From Lotus japonicus (taxonomy: Eukaryota; Streptophyta; Magnoliopsida; Fabales; Fabaceae), in the NCBI RefSeq assembly GCF_012489685.1, contig NC_080041.1, positions 104,563,760-104,627,759 on the forward strand: 64,000 nt of DNA. The letters are read 5' to 3'. The translations under genes and the position numbers were made by a program. The notes beneath the pieces are model-generated. The model did not search any database, was not told where the DNA came from, and saw only the letters and a list, made by a program, of their open reading frames with translations. Numbering within the stretch: the stretch's first letter is position 1; every line of letters starts with the position of its first letter. Positions 37,401-49,705 of the stretch are shown one piece after another.

Positions 37401-40400
37401 TGACTTGGAAGAGTAAAAAACAAACTGTGGTGGCTAGATCCAGTGCTGAAGCAGAGTTCAGGGCAATGGCACAAGGGATATGTGAACTATTGTGGCTGAA
37501 GATCATCTTGGAAGACTTGAGAATAAAGTTGGATAAACCAATGAGACTTTATTGTGATAACAAATCTGCTATTAGCATAGCTCATAACCCAGTGCAGCAT
37601 GATAGAACCAAACATATTGAAGTTGACAGACATTTTATCAAAGAAAAATTAGATAGTGGCCTGATCTGCACTCCATATGTCTCCTCACAAGACAACCTTG
37701 CAGATATTCTAACGAAGGGGCTGAATAGCAACAGCTTTGAGAAGTTTGTTTCCAAGCTGGGAATGGAGAATACCTATTCACCAGCTTGAGGGGGAGTGTT
37801 AGAATCTGTTATATTAGCTGTATTATTTCTGTCAGAATCAGTGTTTTATTAGTTGTCTTACTTCCATATTTAGCATATTACAATTATAGTGTATGAGGGA
37901 AATATCCCTTAATCATAGGGATCTGATTGTATAGGTGTTATTGTATTTCCTAAAATAGCTTTCTAGCCTTGTATATATGACTGATGTATTCTCAGCATAG
38001 TTCAATGAAATCAATTCATTCTACCCTAATTCTTGAGAGTGATTCAAATTTCACATGTTAACAACAATCATAACAACAAAGCCTCATCCGACTAGGTGGG
38101 GTTAGCTGCATAGATCAATTGATGCCATTAGGCTGTAATCAGCAATTTAAATTTCACGTGAAAAGAAAATGATATCATCACAAAAGGACAAAGCACTAAT
38201 CCTCATTTATACTAATAATGCCTGAACTTTTGCATAAACCATTACTGATAATGCCTGAATTCACTTTTTGTATACTTCAAAATCATATTTTACTTGATAA
38301 ATAACATCGTATAAGCACATTACTTTGTAGAGAATGTATATTGTAATAAATAACCATATAAATTGACACCAAAACCAAAGAAATACGATAATAACTGGAA
38401 AAAAATAAATTATGAGAAAGGAAATCAGTGCAGAAACCATTAACACCAAGCACAAACTACTGCTAGCTGGGACAGTTCCTTTTTTAAGAGATACCAAGAG
38501 ACATTAGCATATACAATGTAATGAAAAATGACAGAAAAATAAGATCAGCTCTTACCGGAGGCATAAACTCTGACGGTCCTTGAAAAATGAACAACCGAGA
38601 AGATCTGTAAATGGAATACAAGATGAATTAGAGACATATATAAAAAAAATGATGTTTGTCGTAGATCAAACAATGCAGTAGGTTTAGCCAAAAACCAACT
38701 TCTAAATAAAGCCATATGGGGAATGACTTCTGTAGTTCTGTATGGTTTCTTTTAGCATCTAATTGCAAGGTATGGGACATAAGTCCCACATTGGAAGTAT
38801 GGGGTTTATAAGACCTTGGGCTCTCCAACTACAATGGGTAGCTTCTGTGGTATGGTTCTCCCAAGGTTCTAATCAACTGGCATCAAAGCCTTCCACCATA
38901 TCTCTTAGCTGCAAATGAGTGGTGCAGCACAGGTAGTGATGCTAGTGTTCGCCCAAGACTAGTCAAAGGGGCTAGTGCACAGACAAAGCCAGCCTGCGGG
39001 GGCGCCAGAGCTGCGGAGTGTGGTGGGATGTTAGGATCTAATTGCAAGGTATGGGAATGGGATTTGAATCCCATATTGGAAGTATGAGATTCTAATGTGG
39101 GATTTATAATCCAACTACAATGACTAGCTTTTGTGGTGTTCTCCCAAGGTTCTTATTAGTTTCATCAAAAGTTTTCCTTGATCTCATTCTACCTCTATTT
39201 ATCAGGCCAATTTTCATATGATCAAATGTTCTTATCGAGACGTCAATTGGTCTTCTCCTTCAAACCCTCTTGGGAGAGGTTCAGCCATTTATTGCTATAC
39301 TCCAATTTTCTCCTACGATATTCATTTCTGATATTTTTTTTTGTGCAGCCGTACAATTTTATCTCAAATCTCAACAACACTTAGCTTAGACCCATGTTAG
39401 CATTTTACTACCTAACATTCAAAATTAAAAAAGAAAATTGCAGAGAACCACAAAAACAGTAAAAAAAACATGGAGGAGGCTGTCAAAGACCACAGCAAAA
39501 ATAATAATAAATGAAAATCAGGAATTCTAGACACAACAAAAGACACTCCCAACACAGCAAAACTAATACATTGATTCCTCATCTAAATCATAATTAAAAA
39601 TTAGCTTAATGAATCCGTAACATAATTCACCAAGAAATGCAGACTGTTCTATTATGTTCTAATATAGCAAATCCTTTGCAGCCTCAACTAAAGAAGTGCT
39701 TGCATCATAGCTCCATGCATACATTTCACAAAAAGATATATAATTATATATTTCATCTTTGGAAAATAAAATAACCTTGATACTAGCGCTTTCCATAACA
39801 ATTCAACTCAGGTTATATCCTTAATAGAGACAGTACAGTTTTAGAACTAGAAACTTCAGTATTATAACGAGTAATATATGATAGGTCTTTTCTTTATCAA
39901 AAGAAAAACTAAAATACTGAGAAGAGAATTGCAAAGGAAGGATAAGATGTACTCAACCAAAAATTATTAAAAGGAGAACTATAATGATGCCCAATGATAG
40001 TCCAATCTGTCTGTAAATCTGAAATGGCAACCCCTTACAAAGAACATAACTCAAATTCCTTTTAGCAGCAAGAGCTCCTCAAGAAAGTTGGACTGCTGGA
40101 ATTATTAATTTCATAATGGTTTAGTAAATACTGTTTAGATTTTAATAGACAACTAGCACATGATCCATAATATAGATTAACCAACTAAACCTATCACATC
40201 ACATCATCTGAAATTATTAGAAAGACGCAATAATGTCTTAAGAGAGAAATAAAATAGTATAAACTACACAGAAAAGAAAATTATGAGCAAAGTGCGAAGG
40301 TTAATACACAAATACTTACCGGCCAAATCGAATTACATCACCAACATGCAAGTCAACGTATGTGTTTTTCTCCACCTAAGCAAATAGGAAAGGAAATGAG

Positions 40401-42969
40401 TTATGCCACTGACACAATAAAGTTATAAATCTGCAGATTTTTTCTCCTATACACAGGTGAAAATTATAAAATAAATTACAATAACTGTGAATACTCAATT
40501 GATTCTTGCAACGTCCACCAACAATGACGTTTTTGTTTTTGAGGGAAACATTAAAGTTGTTAATATAATGCCAGGCATGCAATCTAGCTTACCAATAAGT
40601 AAAATTTAATATGTTGCAAGAGTTAGTTCCCTCAACAAAATGAGGTCTTAAAAGTGACTGTTTTCCAAAACAAATGTACACAGATCAGGAGAAGTTTAGA
40701 TGCAACAATCAGATCAGGAGGACAAGTTTAAAATGCAACCCAGGTAGCCAAAGAGGTAGTTGAAGGTGTTCTCTTTACGTAAGAAAAGGGACGTTTAGTT
40801 CATGACTTTTGGTCAAGGTATCTCTGAATAAGCAACATCAGCAAATATTTAGCTGACTCTCCTATAATCCACCTAGTAATTGCATAGGTTACATTATAAA
40901 GACAGGTATCATATGCCACATAAAAACAAAAAATAGCAGGAAGAGAGAATCTATATCCAAATTATCAGAAATATGATAATTGGGAAAAAATAACAATTTG
41001 TCTATCTCTTCCACAGGGTTTAGTCCAACCATGAAAATACTTAAAATAGAAGGATCGCAAAAACATACTTGATGCATCAATATTAGAAAGTTCTATAAGA
41101 AAATCAAAGGAAAAGAAAATGCATGTAGTACCTGATTTTTGTTCAAAAAGGTGCCATGAGTACTCCCAAGATCATAGAGATACGCATCTCCAGTTCTCTT
41201 AAACTGTATAACTAACAAAAGTCAAATAAAAACATTGGTAAGACTTATGGGAGGACTTGATGAATGTTTAAGTCTACCTGTTAACAATTAAACTTGCTTA
41301 AAAAAATTCACAAAGTCATGCATATGTTTAATATGACTTCTAGATGTTTTCAGAACGGATGCAGGTAATCAGGTCACATAAGCTGATAAGGCAGGTTAAG
41401 TGCGTATTTGAAAAATGCACGCATGCATTACTATTGTCGGGGCCATAAGCTAGAATATAGTAGCTTGTCACAAACATGATTCTTAGGCACCCAACATGCG
41501 GATAAATGGTTTGTATCATCTGATGGCAGGCCGATTAATTTTCTCGAACTGAATAACTCAATTCCAATTGTTCATTCTTTATTCTGGTTAAACAATTTAG
41601 AACACCCCATGAAATAGAGAAGATTATGAGGGCTTTCCTTTTGTTATTTGTTATGGGTATGAGATACAATCATCTATCTAGTTGAGACTTCAGAGTGTGT
41701 TGGTGTCCTTGGAAGGGGCTGGATAAGCTTATATACATTCTTCAATAAGGGCTAATAGCTTTTAATTTTCTTCAATCAAACAACTCAACCATCTTTCCTA
41801 CCAGCACAGGAACCATGAAAACCAACTAAAAAAACAGGAGCGCCAAAAATACATGCCTGCAGCTGCACACAAATATCCTGACCTCCCAATAATGCCATAA
41901 AGTATAAATGCCAGACTAGTCCAACTTCATATATCGTTTCACCAAAGTAATAACCTGACTCAGAACCCATAACCTCATCTACAGAGAAATCTACCAGAAC
42001 ACCCCCTTACATGCATGCTTGTGCAGTATTCACGTATAACTATGTACAGCTATTGGTTAGTTAGCTTCGCTACTGTATTGTGTGAGTTGTAACTGATCCT
42101 GCAATTGTAATAGAATCGAATAGCTAACTAGCTATAGCTCTAACTGCAAACTGTAAAAAGAGCAGCTAGGCCTCTCTATAAAAACCTGACTTTCACATTC
42201 TGTTAAGGCAACGAAAGTCAAACTTACCTAATCGCTCTCTATATTTCACTCATCTTCTTACTCTCTCAACTTCAACCAACACTCAATATTTCATGGAATC
42301 ACAAGGTACTACAAGCTAGATTGCCAAATTTTGCAGCCTCCAAAAATCGTTCCACGATACTAATTAACACCCATACACTAGTGACTAGTCATTATTGACA
42401 TCAAATTGATACACCATTACAAAAACATAAAGATGAAGACATGAAATTGACAAAGGAAGAACAGGTTGTAGTGTGTGGCGTACCAGCATGAAACCTGGAA
42501 ATAGTGGGGTGCTCCAGCACAAAGTCACAGAGATCCAACCGCCCAAACATGTACGCACCTTTCTCGAACCTGCAAACCAAGCAAACCAACAAGCGCAGTT
42601 CAGCAAGAAAAAATCTCAAGCACACGCAAAAGCAACACACTCGAGTAATCTGAGTGAGGATACATACACATTGAGCCTTTCGATGATGGAACCGTCCTTG
42701 AGAACCTCGAGGTGGAACTCATGGCCGGGAGCGGCGCTCCATTGAGGAATCTTGTAGGGAACCGTTACGCTTTGAGAGGACGGGTTTGGCGTCCGAGAAG
42801 AGTTCCCGTTGTCGGTGCTGGTCGAATCGGACGGCGGTGGCGGTTGGATTTCAGGGGAATCGGTGGTGGTGGTGGATTGGGGTGCAGGGGGATCGGGAGG
42901 TTGGGGATTTGGGGTTTCTGGAGGGGGATTAGGGTTTTTGGGAGGAGGAGGACCCATCGAGTTCGTCAT
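25404..42969 (-). CDS. Kanadaptin-like FHA-domain protein (At5g38840 / SLC4A1AP family)
   Basis: Twelve GT-AG exons on the minus strand: 42969-42668, 42569-42484, 41211-41132, 40375-40320, 38604-38556, 32729-32583, 27925-27830, 27542-27429, 27253-27123, 26960-26716, 26437-25538, 25453-25404. Phases all fit; product is 751 residues. Residues 1-75 are Pro/Ser/Thr-rich and disordered. A phosphothreonine-binding FHA domain follows (about 100-185), with [20 protein letters not shown] and [13 protein letters not shown]. Next come a charged helical region ([20 protein letters not shown]), the family core [20 protein letters not shown], coiled coil and acidic stretches, and the conserved end [13 protein letters not shown]. 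In animals kanadaptin is nuclear and linked to RNA processing; the plant role is poorly defined. The gene spans 17.6 kb because introns 5 and 6 hold a copia element and a Helitron. No exon is broken. Confidence 0.94.
28685..29164 (+). pseudogene. Captured two-exon gene fragment inside the Helitron
   Basis: Exon A (28685-28804) codes a charged helical peptide ([20 protein letters not shown]...[10 protein letters not shown]) ending at CAG/GTCACT. Exon B starts at 29017 after TGCAG and continues the same helix in frame ([13 protein letters not shown]). The initiator is GTG where an ATG would be expected, and after about residue 55 the frame runs to a stop while a second frame has plausible continuing sequence, so a frameshift is likely. 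A CT-rich leader-like stretch and a C run (28320-28331) precede it. I do not recognise the parent gene, beyond a short coiled coil. Confidence 0.5.
30889..31297 (+). pseudogene. Possible second captured gene fragment in the Helitron
   Basis: An ATG at 30889 opens 27 codons ([20 protein letters not shown]) ending in CAG/GTTTGC at 30969. A TTGCAG acceptor at 31256-31261 joins in frame to [11 protein letters not shown] and a stop at 31297. Splice sites and phase agree, but the peptide is short and I recognise no family. Confidence 0.3.
32962..33203 (+). repeat. 5' LTR of the copia element
   Basis: 242 bp. A TATA-like GTATATATGA lies about 60 bases before the end. It ends in GA and not the usual CA; the duplication and the start of the primer site fix the boundary. 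Confidence 0.95.
33376..37789 (+). pseudogene. Copia gag-pol, broken by three frame lesions
   Basis: One gag-pol reading region. Gag starts at ATG 33376 and has a UBN2-type core and a CCHC zinc knuckle ([14 protein letters not shown], about 34137-34178). Protease has DSGATDH near 34490. Integrase has an HHCC region (about 34900-35015) and DDE core ([26 protein letters not shown]). Reverse transcriptase has YVDD at 36833-36844, and RNase H ([21 protein letters not shown]) runs to the stop at 37787. Breaks: a run of eight A near 34688-34695 shifts the frame and stops at 34734; a shortened C run near 36660 leads to a stop at 36706; a small deletion near 36812-36821 shifts the frame just before YVDD. 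As written it cannot yield a full polyprotein. Confidence 0.93.
37797..38038 (+). repeat. 3' LTR of the copia element
   Basis: 242 bp, identical to the 5' LTR except one C/T difference about 180 bases in. Followed directly by the GTGAT duplication. Confidence 0.95.
38750..39158 (+). mobile_element. TRIM element in kanadaptin intron 4
   Basis: A 409-bp miniature LTR element. LTRs of about 126 bp (38750-38875) and 130 bp (39029-39158) share ATCTAATTGCAAGGTATGGG, ATTGGAAGTATG and CTCCCAAGGTTCT. A primer-binding-like TGGCATCAAAGCC begins at 38878, and the perfect 5-bp duplication GTTTC flanks it (38745-38749, 39159-39163). The 153-bp interior has no coding capacity. The first base pair of the 5' LTR has decayed from TG to TT. 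Confidence 0.85.
42030..42300 (+). mobile_element. LTR-like remnant in kanadaptin intron 2
   Basis: The stretch has AGCTAACTAGCTATAGC-type repeats, a TATA-like CTCTATAAAAACC near 42173, a CT-rich leader and an end of TTTCA followed by TGGAATCACAAGG at 42293, resembling a decayed primer-binding site after an LTR. The left end is not defined and no duplication was found. Confidence 0.35.
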
Positions 42970-45064
42970 TGTTGCAATTCACCAGAGAAGAGAAGAGGGA
43001 ATGGAAGGTTGAGAACGAGAACCAGAACAGTGTTAATGTATGTATATACGGAAATTTGAAATTTCTCACTTTTTTTTTTATTTTTAAATATTAATTAATT
43101 TTCTTTTTCCTTTCTGCTGTTTTTCACTTGGTCGATTAATGATGGAAAATGGAGTGTTCTAAAGCTTAATGTTGCGTTTGGTTTCAATGAAAGTTGAAGG
43201 AAATATTAACAAGAGAAAGGAAACATGTAAATCTAGATCTTTTCCATGGTTTGGTTCATTACCATATAATGAAGAGGAATGAAAACAAATGGTGGGTCCA
43301 CTCGTTGGCGTTAGCGCTAATGCGCGTCAACACTCACTTTGAGCCTCAATAGGACGACCACTTAAGGAATTTTATAAAGTGCACAATTAGAAAACTAATG
43401 AACTTCTAAAATTTCCACGTGGTCACTCACAGTGCATTCTCCACTCTTCTAATCCACATGGCACATCTTGTTAGCGTTTATTCTTCAAAACCCTAATCTC
43501 TAAATGACGTCATATCAAACTCAATTTTTGTGTCACCTCATACTTGCGTATTCTTCTTCAAAATGAAGTTTTTGAGCCTTAACTACTTCATTAGTTTCCT
43601 AAACAACCGCCAAACCCTCTGTCTTCTTCCCTAATTTTCTTTGTGCTTGACCACTTATTGGTTCATGATGCACATCCCTTGTTTCTTTCTTTGTTTCTCT
43701 CTGCTCAAATTGACCTTTATCTACTCGAAGTTTTGACGTTTAGTGTATTTAAGAAGAATAGGCATTTCATGATCTTTTGTTTCTTTCTCTTGGATCGTTC
43801 TCTATTTCTTTGAAGAAGAATACACATATCACAAGGTTTAGAGATTTTGAGGTTTAGGGTTTTAAGGAACAACGTCATTTCGCCCTAAGTAATTTTTGAA
43901 CCCTCCAGAGCCACCAAACCGTTGTCTCATTCCCTAATTTTCATTCTTGACACGAAATTAATATTGTTATATTTCTAAATAAGGTTAGATTTGATTTGGA
44001 TTATTTTTTTAAAAATTTAATTAGATTAAAAATCAACATGAAAATGATGATAATTAGTTTTAAAAACTATTTCTAAAGTTTTAAATGTGCTTAGTTATTA
44101 ATAAAGCATTTAAATAATTGACATAACCCTATTTGTAAAAGACAAAGTTGTGATTTTATGGTTTTCTCCTCGATACGAAATGAATCTCTCTTCTAAATTC
44201 CGAATCATTTTGATTAGATTTAGATGAGTTAGAAAAATAATGTTTAATCAAACACTAATAACCAAAATTTAGATGGGTAAATTTAAACATAAAAGATGTA
44301 AAATGGACTAAAATTTTATTTTATAGATGTATGACAATGGGGGTTTTCTCTTATGTCAAGAATATTGAAGAAAACAAAACTGAAGACTATATCTTCAATG
44401 ATGAACATCAATCAAATACATTTAGATAAATTAATTATCTAGAGACACAAAATAGTAGTTTCATTAAATTTTCATAGAAGATAAAAATGAAAAAAAAAAA
44501 ACCTAAACTTTTTCAAAGAAGAAAACCTTGCATAATTTCACAACATTTTCCTCAATATAAAAAAACTTACATAATATTATATTAATCATATACATTGAGG
44601 TAAATTGACTATCTTTAGGCACTTAACAAAGGTTTCACTAGATTGGGGACCAGCCCTCCATTTAACCAAAATAAGGTTTTATTAGATTTAAAATTGAAAA
44701 TTGAAAATTGAAAATTGAAAATTGAAAATGTAATAGAAAAAACTAAAAAGAGAATAGTAAAAGGTTGAGGGCAAAATGGGGCAAAAAGGAAAAGTGATAC
44801 CAAAATCCAAACCCCTTATCCAATTGAAGCTCAAGACCTGAGTGAGTGAGAGTAGTAGGTAACAATGGTTACAACAACAAAGTTGGAAATCCAAGGATGT
44901 CTGCCATGTAATCACCTTCAACTTCAAGATCAACCCACTCACTCCACTCTTTCTTCACACTCTCTCTCTCCCTCAACACACTGCAACACCATCTTTGATC
45001 CTCGGTAATCGAGCTGCAAGCTCTCTCCTTTCCGTTGAATTCGGATACCCTTTTGCCTTCTTCA
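42970..45064. promoter_or_regulatory. Divergent intergenic region (kanadaptin / GUN1)
   Basis: A 2.1-kb region holding both promoters, facing outwards. The GUN1 leader (about 44850-45064) is CT-rich with a TCTCTCTCTC run near 44960. A heptamer repeat (TTGAAAA, about six copies) lies at 44690-44728. I see no further gene. Confidence 0.6.
44690..44728. repeat. TTGAAAA heptamer tandem repeat
   Basis: About five to six perfect consecutive copies of a 7-bp unit, about 340 bases upstream of the GUN1 start. Confidence 0.9.
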
Positions 45065-48000
45065 ATGGCTTCCACTCCAACCCCACCTCCTAATTGCTCC
45101 TCCGTCGCCTCACGCCCCACCGCCAACAACAACAACCACTCCAACCACCCCCACCGCCACCACAAAAACCACTTCAAGAACCAGCACCAACGCCACAACA
45201 ATCGCTTGTCTGCCTCCAGGTACTCCTCTAAGCCTTTACCTATAGCCGCTGCTGCAACTGACATAGGTGGTGCTGTTGGAGTTGGAGCTGGTGCAGGTGT
45301 TGGTGCTCCTCTTGCTGGCAGTGGCAATGCTCCTCCTGCTTTCACCTCCTCCCTTGGTTCATTTATGGGTGCCCGGAAGTCGAGGCTGGCGCCGGAGTTT
45401 TCCGGGCGGCGGTCGACACGGTTTGTGGCGAAGATGCACTCTGGTAGTCCCAGGATCAACCCCAACAATCATCCTCATACGAAGGCGGCTGAAGAGGCAT
45501 TGCACTGCCTCCTCCAAGCTGGTAATGATGCTGCTGCTCTTGATACTGTGTTGTTTAACTATGAACATAGGCTGTGGGGGTGTGAGGATTATATTTACAT
45601 GCTTAAGGAATGTGGGAACAATGGTAGGTTCTTGCTGGCTACTAAGTGCTATGATTTTGCCATGTGGAAGGAGAATGGGAGGGTTAATAAAGGGAAGTTG
45701 ACTAGTACTATGATTAGTACTCTTGGTAGGTTGGGGAAGATTGAGCATGCTGTGAGGCTGTTTGAGATAGGGAGGTATGAAGGGTATGGGAACACTGTGT
45801 ATGCTTATTCTGCTATGATTAGTGCGTATGGGCGTAATGGCTGTTTTCCTGATGCCATTACATTGTTCAAGTCCATGAGAAGCTTGGGTTTGGAACCCAA
45901 CTTGATTACCTATAATGCACTGATTGATGCAGGGGCCAAGGGGGGAGTGGAGTTTAACACAGTTGTTAAGTTTTTTGATGAAATGGTGGCCAATGGATTG
46001 GTGCCGGATAGGGTTACTTACAATTCACTTATTTCAGCCTGTGTCCCCAAGGGCTTGTGGGAAGTGGCTCAGAATTTGTTGAGTGAAATGGAGCAGAAAG
46101 GGATTGACCGGGATTTATACACATATAATACATATGTGGATGCGTTGTGTAAGGGTGGTAAGATGGATTTAGCCAAGAAGGTGATGGAGGAGATGTCTGG
46201 TAGGAGAATTTGGCCCAATGTGGTAACTTATAGTACCATGATGGATGGTTATGCCAAGGCTGGCCTCTTAGAAGACGCCATAAGTTTGTATGATGAAATG
46301 AAGCGTCTGGCGGTCGGTTTTGACAGGGTGTCTTATAATACCATGGTGGGGATTTATGCTAAGCTGGGTTTGCTGGAGGAGGCAATCTATGTATGTAAAG
46401 AGATGGAGAGCTGTGGAATAAAAAATGATGTGGTAACTTATAATGCACTTTTGGGTGGGTTTGGGAAGCATGGCAAATATGATGATGTTAGTAGGATTTT
46501 TGCTGAGATGAAAGCCCGAAATATACATCCAAATACATTAACTTACTCAACAATGATTGATGTGTACACAAAAGGTGGAATGTATAGGGAAGCAATGGAT
46601 GCTTATAGAGAGTTCAAGCAGGAAAGGTTGGAGGCTGATGTTGTTTTCTATAGTGCACTAATTGATGCCCTTTGCAAGAATGGTTTAGTGGAGTCTTCTA
46701 TGGTGTTGCTTGATGCAATGATAGAGAAAGGAATTAGGCCCAATGTTGTCACTTACAACTCCATAATTGATGCATTTGGTCAGCTGTCAGCTTTGGAATG
46801 TGGGGTTGATACTTCTGTTCAAGCCAATGAGCATCGAGTTGTACCTTCATCTTCTATGCTTATTGATGGTGCCCTCCAAAATCTAGCTATAGGTAAGGAG
46901 GATGACCGGATCATGAAGATGTTTGAGCAACTTGCTGCTGAAAAATCAGGTCAAATAAAGAAGGACATGAGGGGCAGTCAGGACAAGTTCTGCATCTTGT
47001 GGCTCTTTCGGAAAATGCATGAGATGGAAATCAAACCTAATGTTGTCACATTTTCTGCCATTTTGAATGCTTGCAGGTAAATACTTATCCAATGTTCTTT
47101 TACTGTTTCTACTACAACCTCTTAATATGTGCTTTGATATTCTCTTATGAATATATAACCAATCACAAAATCTGTAATTTGGTTGGATGCAGCAATTGCA
47201 AGTCCTTTGAAGATGCTTCAAAGCTGTTAGATGAGCTTCGCCTGTTTGACAACCAGGTGTATGGGGTAGCCCATGGGCTACTCTTGGGTTACAGGGAACA
47301 GATATGGCTTCAGGCTCAATCTCTGTTTGATGAAATAAAAAGAATGGACTCTTCAACGGCATCTGCCTTTTATAATGCCCTGACAGATATGCTGTGGCAC
47401 TTTGGTCAGGTAAAGTCTAGATTTTAGAAATTTGCCACTTTTGCATCTCTTATAGCACATTTGGTTCCATGGTAAAATACTATAGAATCAATTTTGGTTA
47501 GAAGCTACAATTCTTAGCTTTTTAGTAAATGTGGAATGAGCTCTATGCGTATTGTGAAACTAAACATGCTATTAGTTTTTTATTTGCTATCTAAGATTAG
47601 TGTTAGAAGTTTATAAGAGATGCACCCTTTCTTTGTGTTAATCTGACATTATCGTTTTGTGTGTTTTTTTATATAATAAATTTGACATCAGAAACGTGGG
47701 GCTCAACTGGTCGTGCTTGAAGGGAAACGCCGCGAAGTGTGGAATGGTGACTGGTCTGAATCTTGTTTGGATCTGCACATGATGTCTTGTGGTGCTGCTA
47801 GTGCTATGGTTCATGCATGGTTGCTCAAGATACGTTCTGTAGTGTTTGAAGGCTGTGAACTGCCCAAGATATTGAAGTATGCATCTTTCCCTCAGATCAA
47901 GTTTTTATGTTCCCAAGCGGTGCCCCAGTTTACTGTCCCATTAAAAAATTGAGTAAAAATGAGTGAGACAGTTACAAATTTACATGATGGTTTTTAATTG

Positions 48001-48401
48001 ACATGTCAACATTTGGGTGATGGGACAAAGAATGAGACACACTTTGGGAACAGAAGATTTCAATCCCCCTCCCTCTTAAGATTATTCTTGTTTTGCTTTG
48101 GGGACTAGTGAGGATTGAAGTGTTAATCATTCATTGTCTTTTTTGCAGCATTTTAACTGGCTGGGGTAAGCACAGCAAGGTTGTTGGTGACGGCACTCTA
48201 AGAAAGGCTATTGAGGCACTCCTGAATGGCATGGGTTCACCCTTTAAGATTGCTGAATGTAACTTAGGAAGATTTATTTCTCCAGGGTACTTGGTAGCTG
48301 CCTGGTTGAAACAATCCAGCACACTGAATGTGCTTGTTTTGCATGATCTAAAAAATTCTGAACCTGCTGCTGAGCATAAGTTGCCAGCACTTTGCATTTA
48401 G
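45065..48401 (+). CDS. GUN1: GUN1, plastid PPR-SMR protein of retrograde signalling
   Basis: Four exons: 45065-47076, 47193-47409, 47692-47876, 48149-48401; GT-AG, in frame, 888 residues. The start is the Met of [10 protein letters not shown]; the first 100 residues are a Ser/Ala-rich plastid transit region with an unusual Asn/His stretch ([16 protein letters not shown]), followed by the conserved [13 protein letters not shown]. About eleven PPR repeats follow (roughly residues 190-680; for example [33 protein letters not shown]). The SMR domain begins at LDLH (769-772) and has [22 protein letters not shown]1 acts in chloroplasts and relays plastid stress to nuclear gene expression. In Arabidopsis its protein is kept low by rapid turnover. 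Sequence and domain order match GUN1 closely, so I am confident of orthology. Confidence 0.95.
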
Positions 48402-49705
48402 CTACAATGTTATGCTGCTTTTTTGGTCAAAAAGTCCTTAAATTCAATGTCTACCCTTTTGTGCTTAACACCAGAGGTTTGTTTATCTAGAAAGTAACTG
48501 ATAAATAAAAAGGAATGAATGAATTATAAGTTTAAGCATTATGAATTTGAAGTTTTAGGATATGAATACAAATTTAAGGACATCAATCCTTAGTTCTCCT
48601 TTCCTCACTTGAGTCTCATAATTCTGCTGGCAGTTTACTCTTAGCTTCCCGCATATAATTAATTGTTTTAATCCAAGAACTTAGATTCATCAATGTCGAG
48701 CAGATAAATGACAATAATTATTAGCATTCTCCAATAATTGACACACAATCACCTATCGGTTTCCAAAGGGATGCCTTTAAAATAAATATAGACACAATTT
48801 AGTTTTATCAAAGTTCTATAGCCTTATTAGAATGTGAATATCCAGGGCTCGATCATACCTCCTGTGGAAATTATTATAGCACCGTTTGAACAATGTGGCC
48901 AACCCCATGAAATGAAAATTTAGTTTCATTATTGTTTTTCGCAAGGATATAGTTTCATTGATGTTTCTTAGTTCTATCAAAATGAATACTACTACCAACA
49001 ATGAAAAAGCAGCAATCCTTTCCACCTTTTCTGCTGACAGACCCAAAGCAAGCTACGAAATCCATATGTTTCAGAATCTCTCAGCATAGTAAAGAAAAGT
49101 ATGATTGTAATGTCCTCATACATTAGAAAAAACAAAAGGAAGAGTGCATGTTCATGAAATGCTTCAAGAAGAATGTGTTTAAGAGAAAAGTTGTTAAGAG
49201 CCAAGAGCACCAAAACATGATATGTAGAAAGGAAAATGTTTGGTAGGCATCCAATTAAGATGTATAAGCCCACAATAAGAGTGAGAGAAGAAGAGATGTG
49301 TCAAGAAGAAAATAATCTATGAGGAGTGGATATACTGTTCTTGTAATTAAAAATAAGAATTGCTGTAAAAACTAGAAAGAGACATCAGCCAAGTCCAGTA
49401 GATGGGGTGAACTCTTGAATATACCACAAAAAATAAAATTACAAGACTTTTACATGCATATTAATCAAGAAGCTTCTTTACTCAGAACCATAGAAAGAGT
49501 AAAAAGAATGCAGAGATGGTAACTATACAATTCTTACAAACTTACAGTAACATTTTAGTCTGATATTCTCTTTCCCGATACCCTAACTAAAATGAATTAT
49601 TTCATGTTTGCCTGGCCCTGATTCAGCTTCCTATGATATTATCCCGCTTTTGGCCATCGTATCAAAACTCTGTTATGTTATTTACAGCAACTGATAGACT
49701 ACTAG
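48402..49705. other. Convergent intergenic region (GUN1 / EMB2076)
   Basis: 3' flanks of two converging genes; AT-rich, with no additional gene or clear repeat seen. Confidence 0.55.

Larger units (their letters stand above)
32962..38038 (+). mobile_element. Nearly intact Ty1/copia retrotransposon in kanadaptin intron 5
   Basis: A 5,077-bp element, antisense to its host gene. LTRs (242 bp each) begin TGTTAGAATC and end TTCTTGAGA, and the perfect 5-bp duplication GTGAT flanks it at 32957-32961 and 38039-38043. The primer-binding site (TGGCATCAGAGC, initiator-Met type) starts at 33204 and a polypurine tract (GAGGGGGAG) ends at 37796. Domain order is gag, protease, integrase, reverse transcriptase, RNase H, which is the copia order. 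The two LTRs differ at a single base (CCCTG versus CCTTG), so insertion was recent. Confidence 0.97.

Noticed and set aside
42712..43059. 115-residue Gly/Arg-rich plus-strand frame
   Set aside because: Antisense of the Pro-rich kanadaptin exon 1.
44869..45468. 199-residue minus-strand frame over the GUN1 start
   Set aside because: Antisense shadow of the GC-richer GUN1 N-terminal coding region; low complexity.
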